A program made the position numbers and the translations under genes. A stretch of DNA of 64,000 nt, taken from assembly GCA_013400975.1 (NCBI GenBank), contig WBMZ01000382.1, positions 20,376-84,375 on the forward strand, in the 5' to 3' direction. Under the pieces are notes generated by a model. That model searched no databases. It saw nothing but the letters and a program-made list of their open reading frames with translations, and was not told the origin of the DNA. Positions 53,950 through 63,628 of this stretch are shown piece by piece. This DNA is from Atrichornis clamosus. Its lineage: Eukaryota; Chordata; Aves; Passeriformes; Menuridae. How positions within the stretch are numbered: the stretch's first letter is position 1; each line of letters opens with the position of its first letter.

Positions 53950-55300
53950 GAAGACACAGAATCACAGAATTAAGTAGATTGGAAAAGACCTTTGAGATCA
54001 TCAAGTCCAACCTATGACCTAACACCACCTTGTCAACTAGACCATGGCTCTAAGTGCCACATCCAGTCATTTCTTAAAAACCTCCCGGGACAGTGACTCC
54101 ACCACCTCCCTGGGCAGCCCATTCCAATGCCCAATCCCTCTTTTTGTGAAGAACTTCTTCCTTATGTCCAGCCTAAACCTCCCCAGGTGCAGCTTAAGGC
54201 TGTGTCCTCTTATCCTGTCTCTGGTTGCCTGGGAGAGGAGACTGACTACACCCTCCTTTCAGGGAGTTGTAGAGAGTGATAAGGTCATCTCTGAGCCTCC
54301 TTTTCCCCAGGCTAAACAACCCCAGCTCCCTCAACCACTCCTCGTAGGACTTGTGTTACAGACTCTTCACCAGCCTTGTTGCCCTTCTCTGGACATATTC
54401 CAGCACCTCAACATCCTTCCTAAATTGGGGGGGCCCAGAACTGGACACAGCACTCGAGGTGCGGCCTCACCAGTGCAGGGGAAGAATCTCTGCCCTGGTC
54501 CTGCTGGCCACACTATTGCTGATACAGGCCAAGTGCCACTGGCCTTCTTGGCCATGTGGGCACACTGCTGGCTCATGTTCAGTCTGACATAAATCAGGTC
54601 CCTTTCTGCCTGGCTGCTGTCCAGCCACTCTGACCCCAACCTGTAGCACTGCAGGGGGTTGTTGTGACCAAAGTGCCAGACCTTAAGGACGTTAAGTACC
54701 TCAGGCTTTACCTTCATCCTTTGTCTTTGTGTTTCCTCAGGCATCCAATAAAAGATGGAGATTCTCCTTAGCCCTCCATTTATTGCTAATGTATTTATAG
54801 AAGGATTTTTTAATTGTCTGGCAGTAGCCATATTAAGTTCTAGCTGGGCTTTGGTCCTTCTAATTTTCTCCCTGCATAACTCCATGGCGTTCCTGTAGCC
54901 CTCCTGAATTGCTTGCCCCTTCTTGCAAGGGTCATAAACTCTCCTTTTTTTCCCCTGAGTTCCAGCCAACACTCTCTGTTCAGCCACACACTCCAGGAAC
55001 CTTTTCAATTTTTCTCTGCTGTGTTGTATTTCCAGCAGACATCTGGTAAATTGAAGTCCCCCACAAGAACAAGGATTAGGAATTGTGAGACTTCTTCCAG
55101 GTGCTTATAGAGTATTTCATCTGCTTCGTCACCCTGGATGGATGGTCTGTAACAGATTCTCACCAGGATATCTGACTTGTTGGCCTTCCCCTCTGATTTT
55201 TTACCCAAAAAGACGCAACCCTTCTGTCACCATCATTAAGCTCTAGACAATCAAAACACTCCTTAACATACATGGCTACCCCAGAAGGAGGTCAAGGTGT
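53950..55300 (-). mobile_element. CR1 LINE fragment B with broken ORF2
   Basis: This is a longer CR1 on the minus strand. Its 3' terminus (plus-strand CACAGAATCACAGAATT) shows two copies of the CR1 tail octamer ATTCTGTG. Going 5' (rising coordinates) come the 3' UTR, the end of the reverse transcriptase ([13 protein letters not shown] and [13 protein letters not shown] blocks), a middle piece ([20 protein letters not shown] and [16 protein letters not shown] at about 54830-54960), and the endonuclease piece (ANKSDILVRICYRPS and [18 protein letters not shown], 55005-55208). Still further 5' is GVAMYVKECFDCLELNDGD in another frame, to about 55290. It has large internal deletions and frameshifts and is not functional. 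Confidence 0.9.
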
Positions 55301-57400
55301 AAAGTAGAAGCTGTCAGACTTGGGTGGCCTCTTGCACATTGACAGCAGTGGAAAGAGACATTGGGCTGGGAAGGGAACCCCAATCCATGCACACGTCTTT
55401 GCACAGACTATTTTTACTGCCAGGCATAATAGAAGAGGGAACATACAGGTGCCTTCACATGGTTTGTACATCAGCTCCCTGTGCACATCTCCAAACACGG
55501 AGATGATGACTGAAGATTTAACTAACATTGTGGAGGCGGGGGAGTACAGGCAGGAGAGGGGGCAATCTCTTGGAGAGAAAACTGAAGCAGATGAATCTGT
55601 CCAGAAGCTGTAGCTGTACTAAGCGAAACAGTAATGGGCTCATTCTTTGGCTCAGAAGCCAACTGACAAAATGTGTGACCACTGTTAAATTGTGCTAGTC
55701 TCCAAAGCAGGGCTGCCATATACAGGCTGCAGAAGCAGCTCCTGCTCATGCTGCAGTCCTGAATCACACCAGCAAAGTATTGTGCCAGTTGGCCCAGATG
55801 AACTATATAAGAGTTCAACACTGAAGAGTACTATTGGGAAGAGATTCCCTGCTGTGATCCCCTTTCCTGCAAGATCCTGCAAAACTTCCCTGTTAATTAC
55901 CTTATTGGTGGCTGAGGAGGAGGCAGACCGGAGTGTGGGGCAGCTACTCACTGCCCTTGAGACCCTGGATACTCTTACAGCCGTCAAGAAACACTGACCC
56001 ACTTCCAGTGTCCTCTGTGGGACAATGTTCTGCAACTCCAAGGGCAGGCTGTGCTCTGGGAAACAGGTCCTCCTAAAAAGGCCAGCAAGTAATGGAAATA
56101 TTTCACAGCCAAGGCAAGAATGGGTCACATCATCAAGTCACCAAATAACTCTGGCTCAGATCCACAGAAATCCCATCTGGTCTTTCCTCTGGGCTGAACC
56201 TGCACTGCCACAGGCAGCCAGCCCCACAGCTGTGCTTCACATTGCACTCGAAAGGATACAGCTCTTCACTCCTCCCTGAGTCAACAGCTGCCCTTGCCCA
56301 ACGTACTGGGACTTGGGTTTGCTACTGTAAAATATCCTGCACACAAAGGCTTTGAATACACGCTAGACATACAGACTGTGGCCTGAACATTCTTTGAGGA
56401 GTGGAGAGTTCTGCTCAGAGTGTATGCTTCTGAAAATTCGACTGTAACAGCATCAGGAGCGAGAAAATGCAGGCTTAATAATGGGGGGGAAGAAAAAGTA
56501 GTAAATCAATGTATTTTCCTGGCAGTTTGTCAATACCAACTTTAGACAACTTCATTACAGAAATGAATATGCAGGCCACAAATCAGTCAGCTTAGCCAAA
56601 GAATCCCTGTTTGATATCAAATCTATTTGAGGGGAATAATTTTGGGAAGATGAGCTGAACTGTATTGACAAGCTGTGTCTTCTGTCTCTGAAGGTATCGC
56701 TGGAGAACAGATGTCTTTCTTTTTCTATGCAATTCCCCATCTTCTTTCTGTGCACCAGTTCCATGGTGTCCCTAAGAGAATGAGTAGTTGTGAAGAGGCG
56801 AGAGCATGGTATTGTAGCTTCCCATACAGAGTTACAACTTGCCTTACTTTGCTTAAAATTCAATCCAAGTTATGCCTAAGCTGTAAATTACTTTTTTTTG
56901 TGATGGAAACTATATATTGTATGCCAAATACTGACTACATGCACAGAAACCTTGGAGGGCTGTAATCTCCACGGACCTGAACAAATGGTGAAATTCAAAA
57001 TAACTATATGGGTGTGAAACAAAAACCCCAATCCTTATAGTTGGGGATTTGGACAGTATTTGGTTAAAAAAAAAAAAGCAGAAACTCGAAAAATACACGG
57101 TATGTCGCTATTCTGGCTGCAGTCATGTCCATAAACAGATTTTTCTCTTCCATAAGCACACAGGGATGGTCTGCACAGAAAACAAGCAATAGCTGCTAGG
57201 CAGATATCCTTGTTAAATGTAGTCACCCCAAACTCAGTAGCACATTCCATTCCCCAGCCCTGGGTGAGGCAGGGATTTTCCAGAGCACTCCTTGGTGCTG
57301 CGTCAGAGAGCATTTGGCCTGTGCATTACATCTCTGATGCATTATGATTTTATTTAGAACACACTTTAGCTCTGCAGGCTGCAGAGGCAAGGTGCCAGTC
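55301..57400. other. Intergenic, nothing recognised
   Basis: This stretch contains overlapping medium-length open frames on both strands between about 55.3 and 56.3 kb. None matches a protein I know or has a clear acceptor and donor pair. The rest is AT-rich unique sequence. Confidence 0.5.
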
Positions 57401-57421
57401 TTCAGCAAGAGGGGGAAGGAC

Positions 57422-57430
57422 TATAAATAG
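57422..57430 (+). promoter_or_regulatory. Candidate TATA-box promoter
   Basis: TATAAATAG sits in a locally GC-richer segment, and a purine-rich AAGAGGGGGAAGGAC lies just before it. A start would be expected about 25-30 bp downstream (about 57452). A splice donor TACAG|GTACAAG follows at 57533/57534, which would make a first exon of about 80 nt. No protein start is seen in that exon. The site is on the plus strand, opposite to both flanking genes. Confidence 0.35.
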
Positions 57431-58001
57431 AGCAGGCTGGGCTGCCACAGGCAGCTTTTGGTCTGCATAAGTTTCTCATTTAGCCCGGGAGAAGCAAAAA
57501 TCCAATCTGCTGAGGCGCTACCACACAGTACAGGTACAAGCAACAGCTCTTCTCTCTAGCCAGTAATTGTCTTTAATTTTCTAGCTACACAGGTACAGCC
57601 ACTTACCTTTAATGAACAAGGACACAACACGTTCCACCTCTGCTTCCCTCCAGCTCTCAGCTTTTTGCAAGCTCTTGCCACACAAACTGTCATGTGTTTT
57701 CACAAAACCAGCTACTCATGAGGGCAACACATTCCTTCATTTTCAAAACAAGAAATAAAATGAATCCCAAAATTAAGTGCACAGAGGTAACACACATTTC
57801 TGATTTTCAAGGCCCATGGAGCTTTAAGAATTGTTGTTTAATAGTTCTTGCTCTAATTTGTATCCCCATCATGTAGGCTCACTAGGAGATCTTCCCAGAG
57901 TTGTTTGGGTAAGAAAGGGACATTTTTGCTGCAGGACAAGGACATAAAAATAGCCCAAGAGCCCAGTCCTGCACTCAAGAGGTTTTTGTTTTCTCCGACA
58001 G

Positions 58002-58110
58002 GTACCTACACTGAGAGCTTTTTCTTCCCTTACTCTGTGCGTGACTCAGAGTTACTGTTAAAGAGAGAAACCATATTTCCACCAATTTCCGCTGCCTTTA
58101 ACATCCTTCA
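58002..58110 (+). other. Exon-like segment of unknown nature
   Basis: The acceptor TTTTGTTTTCTCCGACAG ends at 58001 and a perfect donor GTGAGT starts at 58111, bounding 109 nt. One frame is open throughout and gives TYTESFFFPYSVRDSELLLK then RETIFPPISAAFNIL. I do not recognise the peptide. It could be a coding exon, a non-coding RNA exon, or chance. Confidence 0.2.
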
Positions 58111-58630
58111 GTGAGTATATTCTATTTACAGCACATAGCTAATGGAAGCCATCTTTGAACAGTGCATTTTAGACTCAAAGCACTTGAATTCTTTGAACTC
58201 CACACCCCCAGAGCAAGCTGAAGACAAGACTGCAGAGTAATGGTTCCCCCTGTTCCTTCCTGCTGGGATGTACCCTAAGAGGGACAACCTTTAAAATAAT
58301 TTCAGAATATGCTCTCAGCATTACACCACATACAAAAGCAGATGGGATTACTTGGGTCAAAAAAATCAAATACTAAATATTACACTTAGAGCAAATCATC
58401 AAGTCTTACGGAAGACAGCAGGATCTCATAAATCTGTCTTCTACGAAATATTTAGCCTACATTCCTTGTGTTTTCATCCCTGCTGACCCTTGCTAAACCT
58501 GAGATACAAGAACTTAAGTTTGCAGGCAAGCTAGATGAGAGTATCAGTGACCTACTAAAACCACGGACTTCCACAGACACACTGTGTTTATGGTCTATTT
58601 CAATTTTCCTCCTTCCCACCCTCTGCCACA
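58111..58630. other. Intergenic, nothing certain
   Basis: This is unique sequence up to the solo LTR. A short open run at about 58489-58569 (plus strand) reads LAKPEIQELKFAGKLDESIS. It has no clear exon boundaries and is not recognised. Confidence 0.4.
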
Positions 58631-58635
58631 CAGGC
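58631..58635 (+). repeat. Target-site duplication, left copy (CAGGC)
   Basis: CAGGC directly precedes the LTR start TGTCCT and is repeated at 59526-59530 directly after the LTR end AAGACA. A 5-bp duplication fits ERVL-type integration. The match is 8 nt (ACACAGGC) if the terminal ACA of the LTR is included. Confidence 0.8.
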
Positions 58636-59055
58636 TGTCCTGGGTTGTGGGGATGTAGTAAAACAATGTATTCTACCCCATCTGCATAAGCCGTGATGAG
58701 CTGTTAATGACAGGTCGTTTGCAACAACTGCCCGGTGCATGTTTGGCCCCTCGGACTGCAAGCTGGGTGTTAGATAAGATAAAGGGAATCCTGTGGTGAG
58801 GTAGGGACTCTTTTGGCTTCACAAAAGACAGCTGGGAGAGCTTCCCCCTGAAAGCACCAATAATCACACCCACACTGAGGAGGCCATCTCGGTCAATGGG
58901 CCATCATGGACAATGGGCAGCTGTAATGACTCAACCACCCAGAACCTCCCCAACTATCTTATCATTCCATTGGGAAATGCCCTACCCTGGGGGAGGTACA
59001 TGGACATTCCTGCGGGAATATAATGAAGCCTGCCTGGATCCTGGCACACACTCTC

Positions 59056-59056
59056 N
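59056..59056. other. Ambiguous base N at a local duplication
   Basis: A single N separates 59021-59055 and 59057-59086, which share TAATGAAGCC followed by GGATCCTGGCACACACTCTC. The first copy has five extra bases. This is probably a join between overlapping contig ends. Confidence 0.7.
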
Positions 59057-59135
59057 TAATGAAGCCGGATCCTGGCACACACTCTCTGGCACCAATTCCA
59101 GGAGCTGCAGAAGAGCACTGCTCTCAGCTGGCTGC

Positions 59136-59204
59136 AACCACCACCCCCACTGGATTGCAACCACCACTCCCACTGGACTGCCACCACCACTCCCACTGGA
59201 CTGC
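59136..59204 (+). repeat. 23-bp tandem repeat, three units, inside the LTR
   Basis: The units are 59136-59158, 59159-59181 and 59182-59204, with core CCACTCCCACTGGACTGC. They differ at only a few bases, so the expansion is recent or specific to this LTR family. Confidence 0.85.
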
Positions 59205-59525
59205 AGCCTCCCTGCCTCCCCTGCCTTCCCAGCGCCCCTACCCGGGTGTGGCCAAAGCTACAACACAGGGGAAACCAGCTGACAGGCAGGGAGTCTGTTA
59301 TTGGTGTTTGTTGTTGTTGTTATTGTTGCTGTTTCTTCTGTTGGCTTATATCTATCTATCCATATATATATTTTTAGTAAAGAACTGTTATTCCTTTTCC
59401 CATATTCAATCTCAAAAGCCTGGTCATTTTCAAAACTACAATAATTCAGGGGAGGGGGAGATTCCTTCCACTCCAGGAGGGTTCCTGCTTTTCCTTGGCA
59501 GGTATCTGCCTTTCAAGCTAAGACA

Positions 59526-59530
59526 CAGGC
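59526..59530 (+). repeat. Target-site duplication, right copy (CAGGC)
   Basis: This is the exact partner of 58631-58635, immediately downstream of the LTR end. Confidence 0.8.
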
Positions 59531-61180
59531 ATGAAGGATTTCTCCATTCCACAAAGTTTAAGGTTTAATAGCCTGTGAGCCTTTTCTATCCACAGGTGCC
59601 TCTTCTTCCTTAGCTGGTTAAATCAATGAAGAAACGCTGGAGTTAGTAAGGACAATTTTATCACATTTGTATTTAGCTGGAATTTTAGATGAGAGAAAAC
59701 ATCTGAAGACTCTCTCTGTACAAAGCTCGTCTCCAAAACAGCACTGAGTGACAATACATGGGCAAATTTGCATCTCATTTCCCTTCCAAGTTGTGATTTA
59801 GCTAAGCTCAGTATCACTTTTCTGACACAAGCCGGTATTTGGAGGGAAAACATTTTTAGATTTTGGGAAGCTGTAATTCCTTATTGAAGCAGTGAGATCA
59901 AGCACTAGCACAGAAGTATAGCAAGTACCAGTTTGGATCCATCAGCACATTCAGACCTTTCAGACCTTCCTCACCCTCTAGCACGTGGTTTGGTGCAACA
60001 GGGAACTCATCAGTCCCCAGCAAACTGGAATTTGACTGATACCATTTCCTCATTCTGAAGTCTGAGAAACAGCTCCTTTGCAAATGGCCACATAAAACTT
60101 TTCTGTTGTTAACCTGGACAAAGCCAACATTTTCCCATCATAATCTGGTTTCAGAAATACTTTTATCTGAAACTTGCACATGTAAGCTGAAAGCTAATAC
60201 CAGACAAAGAAGTGACAAATTAAATAATTTGATTAGAAAACTCTCATCATACCTCCACAAATAGAGGACAGTAACCAGATGTGCCTTGTAAGAACTGGCA
60301 GCAGCATACACTGGTAAAATCTGAAAAGAAACACACTGCAGAGAGATAACAAGGAGTTACAAAGAGAAGTTCAGGTGAAACTACAGTAACAAAGCTTCTC
60401 TGTCACACTGGGTTTTGAAGAAATACTGAATCCATTAAAAAAAAAAAGTACTTTTGCTACCTTATAAATGTTTTCAGAATGGAGATAAGTTTTAGCAACT
60501 TTTGCTGTAAAATGAGTGAAATTTTATGTAAGTACTGCACACTGTTCTTGTAAACCTATATACTGCTTCTCTGAATCTCCGGATATTTGAATAATATACT
60601 TTGTTCATATTAAGAAAACACTACATATAATTTTATTTGTAGAATATCAAATTGCAAACAGATATAAAAACAACAGAACATAAAAACTTATTACAAAACC
60701 CAACTAAAATAATAAAACAGTGCATTTTGCTTGACAGTTTAATTTCAATATGATCTTCAATAAAAAGCTTACTGCATTAACCCTGAATATTTCAGCATTT
60801 ATCATTTTTCTAGTGTATTAAAGAATCCTAAGTCACTTTAACAAACATTCTAATTAATACATCCAATAACACAAGGAGTTTCTGTAGTAGTTCCCATTGC
60901 ATGAATGCACATGGACACTATATATAAAAAAGCCAAACCATTTAACAAGTGTGAAGAGATTTGCACTATGAATAAACAAAACCCAAACTCAAGTAAACTC
61001 TGAAATTACAGAGCTGCGCTAACACATAGGTACATTTTATTTTAAGTGTAAATTCACATTTCTAGAAGTTAAAACTTTTGTGCCCAGGCAACTTCAAGTC
61101 ATCACAGCACAATCAGGCAAACAACTCTAACTGTATGTATCTGAACTTTCAATAGAAAGATCTGGCTATTTCTTTAGTCC
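59531..61180. other. Intergenic / downstream of WDR92, no gene seen
   Basis: This is AT-rich unique sequence. It includes further AATAAA motifs on the minus strand (for example 61036-61041 and 60632-60637) that could serve longer WDR92 3' UTRs. I see no exon or transposon. Confidence 0.55.
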
Positions 61181-61183
61181 AGT

Positions 61184-61189
61184 TTTATT
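61184..61189 (-). terminator. DNAAF10: Candidate WDR92 polyadenylation signal
   Basis: The minus strand has AATAAA about 100 nt after the WDR92 stop codon. It is the first such signal, and others follow at 61036-61041 and 60632-60637. Confidence 0.5.
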
Positions 61190-61285
61190 GAGGGAGAAAT
61201 TAAATTAGAAACAGAAGGGCTTTCCCTCCCATATTTATAGACTGAAAACTATACTGCTTTCTCATCAGAAATTCCAGTTTTTCTG

Positions 61286-61493
61286 TCAAATTTTGTTAAG
61301 CTTCGTAACTATCAGCACCCTCACAGTTTGGTCAAAGGCCCCACAAACACACAGTCCCTTTTTGTCAGGGCTCCAGTCCAGGCTAGAGATGGGCTGCGTT
61401 GATAGAGTCACGTTCTGCAAGAGACTGACAGACCCTGCCACCCCCATCTCAGATCCTTCCGAATCCTTCTTCGAGCGCTGAGCTGGGTACTCA
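61286..61493 (-). CDS. DNAAF10: WDR92 last coding exon D
   Basis: A strong pyrimidine tract and CCAG acceptor (AG 61494-61495) precede 208 nt. These comprise one base completing Tyr, 68 codons, and TGA at 61286-61288. The exon reads [20 protein letters not shown] and continues to [20 protein letters not shown] and [12 protein letters not shown]. Confidence 0.96.
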
Positions 61494-63628
61494 CTGGCAA
61501 CGAGAAAAGAAAAATAAAAACGAGTGCTTAGAATTTACTAATACAAACACAACACCATCCTCTTTATTTTCTGTTCTAAAGATAAGGCAAATAAAAGTCA
61601 TAAAAGTGATGAATAATCATATCCAGCTATATCCACACTGTGTACTTTAGTAAACATTTCATGAAAGAAAAAAGGAGGCAGGAAATTTTGAATCCTGACA
61701 CCTCTCTCCTATAGCCCTTCATTTTTTAACTGGTTGGCTTTTGGCAGGCAGGAAAATTTTGTTGCAACTATGCCTCTGAAACTTAGTGCACTTACTTTGC
61801 TGCATTTAGGACAATTAAATTATTTTTCCATGTAATGTAAGAAGACGTAAACATAAAAATCATTAGAAGTACAGGCTTTCAATATTCTTCTCAGATGTAA
61901 CTGCTACCATATAAGAATTTTAAGAAATCCATTTTCTTCCATTTATCACCTTGTTAACCAAGGATATAATTAGATCTTCATTACATTAAGGCAACTGACA
62001 AGGGCAAAATTCATCTGTGATGTCACATTCTCTTAGGGATGAATTCAAGATTCCAGATCAAATACTAACACTGAAATCATCCTTTCTACTGCACTTGTAA
62101 GCAATAAATTTAACTAGATATTCTGAGGCTGGAAGCAGGACCCCACTCACCATTTTCAGAAAGATTCTTTCTTAGAACATTAAATGGTTGGTTTCTTACT
62201 CCTGGCTGGAGAAGTGATTACTTACTATTTCCAGAGATGAAGACTCCCAGATCCTCCACTTGTCATAAATATATCTCTGTTCTGTGGCAGGTGCCGAACC
62301 TGCCAAATGGTAGACTTTTGTACCTAATAAAAACAAAATCAGCATTAGAAGTCATTTAGGGATGAACTTTATAGGAAAGGACACAGAATCTTAAAAAAGA
62401 GATCACTTGTGTGAAGAGAGCCCAGCCTTCCCATGGTGGATGGTTAATTTCACTGGATGACATCTCTTAAAATCATTACTGGAAGGAAATATACTACAAA
62501 CACTGTGCAAACACAACAGTCAACAACTCAAACCTCAGCCAGGGCACAGCAAGATCATGTAACAACAGAAATCACTTAGGGAAAAACCCCAACACATGTT
62601 CTCTGACTTAATATCTATCTGCAAATGTCCACAAGGAAAAGCCTAAATGCACTAAATGAACAACAAATTCTATTTTCACATTTTGATTATTATAAACACT
62701 AATTCAGTAAAAAAAATTTTTAATTCAGAATAAAGTACTTCCAACACTTCTGCTTTGAATGTTAGTAAGGAAAATTTATAACAGATGCTGAGTTGAAACT
62801 CAGCTTTTTCTAAAAGAAGGCAGTCCTAAAGAACTTCAGCACAAAAGTACCTTTTCTCAAATTATCACCAGATTTTGTTCACTAAATTAAAAAGAAAAAA
62901 AAAGAAAAAGAAGAAAAAATACCATTTTTAAAAGTAACCTGGGCATCTATTGTCTATTTGTACTACACGTATATTACTTTCACAGAATGTATTTAGCAAC
63001 TTTGTCTCTTATTAAGAAATTCTCAGTCTCCCCATACCTTCTCTGAAATACAAGCAAAACCTTTGGTTGGATGCTGAGTTCTCATATCAAAAACATGGAA
63101 TTTTCCCTCAAGCGATGTGGCTACTAGCTTGTTCATATTTATATCTTTTCTGTCAAACTCCACACTGCAAACCTGGAAATAGAAAAAGACACATTCAGGC
63201 TTGTAATTTAGCCACTCCAAAAAAAGGGCATTTTGTGATTTTTAAATATATATTAATCATTGCTTATTTCTATAATGATATAATCTTCAATTTGGAAATA
63301 GTAAATTCATCTGACAACATGAATCCACTGAAAAATACCCCATCCTGTCCTGATCAAGAATTTGAGGGGTACAGTTTGCTGACCTTAGAGAAAATTATTC
63401 CTTCATACAATCTCAGCAGAAATGTCTTCTGGGTAAGTTTCACACAGAGTCCTTTTAATTTTTCCATCTTGCATAGCAGTCGAAATGAAAAATACTTTTA
63501 TGGCTTCCTTACCCCATTCTTAATGTTGGTCTCCCATCGTAGTGACATGGTTTTTAAGTCAAACAATTTAATGTCCCCATTGTCGTATCCAGCACATACA
63601 ACACGTTCCTCTTGATTGTAAGCATTGC
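61286..63628 (-). CDS. DNAAF10: WDR92 / dynein axonemal assembly factor 10, C-terminal half (partial, 4 exons)
   Basis: This is the span of the 3' coding part, join(61286..61493, 62226..62323, 63038..63172, 63513..63628) on the minus strand, about 185 codons plus TGA. The human protein is 357 residues, so roughly its C-terminal half is here and the rest lies beyond position 64000. The peptide follows WDR92 (also called DNAAF10 or Monad) closely: [20 protein letters not shown], then [20 protein letters not shown], then [15 protein letters not shown], then [16 protein letters not shown], and a final block ending [14 protein letters not shown] and [14 protein letters not shown]40 blade ends are visible as IKLFDL, FHVFDM and LHLWKY. 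Known role: a cytoplasmic beta-propeller adaptor binding R2TP/prefoldin-like co-chaperones and needed for axonemal dynein preassembly. All splice sites are GT-AG and the phases agree. No disabling change is seen. Confidence 0.96.
61494..62225 (-). other. DNAAF10: WDR92 intron between exons C and D
   Basis: This is a 732-bp intron with GT-AG ends and AT-rich content. I see nothing else in it. Confidence 0.85.
62226..62323 (-). CDS. DNAAF10: WDR92 coding exon C
   Basis: The acceptor is ttattag (AG 62324-62325) and the donor GTAAGT starts at 62225. The exon is 98 nt and reads [20 protein letters not shown] then [12 protein letters not shown] plus two bases of a Tyr codon. The first two residues are VQ where human WDR92 has AH. 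Confidence 0.94.
62324..63037 (-). other. DNAAF10: WDR92 intron between exons B and C
   Basis: This is a 714-bp intron with consensus ends. It contains an A-rich, G-interrupted run at about 62888-62920 and nothing else recognisable. The 340-bp intron at 63173-63512 is similar. Confidence 0.85.
63038..63172 (-). CDS. DNAAF10: WDR92 coding exon B
   Basis: The acceptor is ttccag (63173-63174) and the donor GTATGG starts at 63037. It holds 45 full codons, [20 protein letters not shown] then [20 protein letters not shown] and CISEK. The sequence is nearly identical to the human exon. Confidence 0.96.
63513..63628 (-). CDS. DNAAF10: WDR92 coding exon A (most upstream in the window)
   Basis: The acceptor is AG at 63629-63630 and the donor GTAAGG starts at 63512. 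The exon is 116 nt with the first two bases completing a Gly codon, then 38 codons from [10 protein letters not shown] to RWETNIKNG. It carries a WD blade ending IKLFDL. Confidence 0.95.

Larger units (their letters stand above)
58636..59525 (+). mobile_element. Solo LTR, avian ERVL-like endogenous retrovirus
   Basis: An 890-bp element starts TGTCCTGGGTTGTGG and ends CTTTCAAGCTAAGACA, with TG...CA termini. It is flanked by the direct repeat CAGGC (58631-58635 and 59526-59530). The 3' part, including TTTTCAAAACTACAATAATT, CAGGGGAGGGGGAGATTCC, GGTTCCTGCTTTTCCTTGGC and AGGTATCTGCC, resembles the 3' end of the ERVL LTR families common in songbirds (from memory of those families). No internal retroviral genes lie next to it, so it is a solo LTR left by recombination. 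Inside are a 23-bp tandem repeat (59136-59204), a TTG-rich run near 59307-59327, and an N at 59056 with a flanking duplication. Confidence 0.85.

Noticed and set aside
54044..54592. 182-codon plus-strand frame
   Set aside because: Antisense reading of the CR1 3' region, a common false ORF in bird genomes.
55685..56128. 147-codon minus-strand frame and its plus-strand shadow
   Set aside because: Both strands are open over the same stretch, no family resemblance, no promoter or splice support.
63067..63615. 182-codon plus-strand frame
   Set aside because: Antisense shadow of WDR92 exons A and B and their intron.
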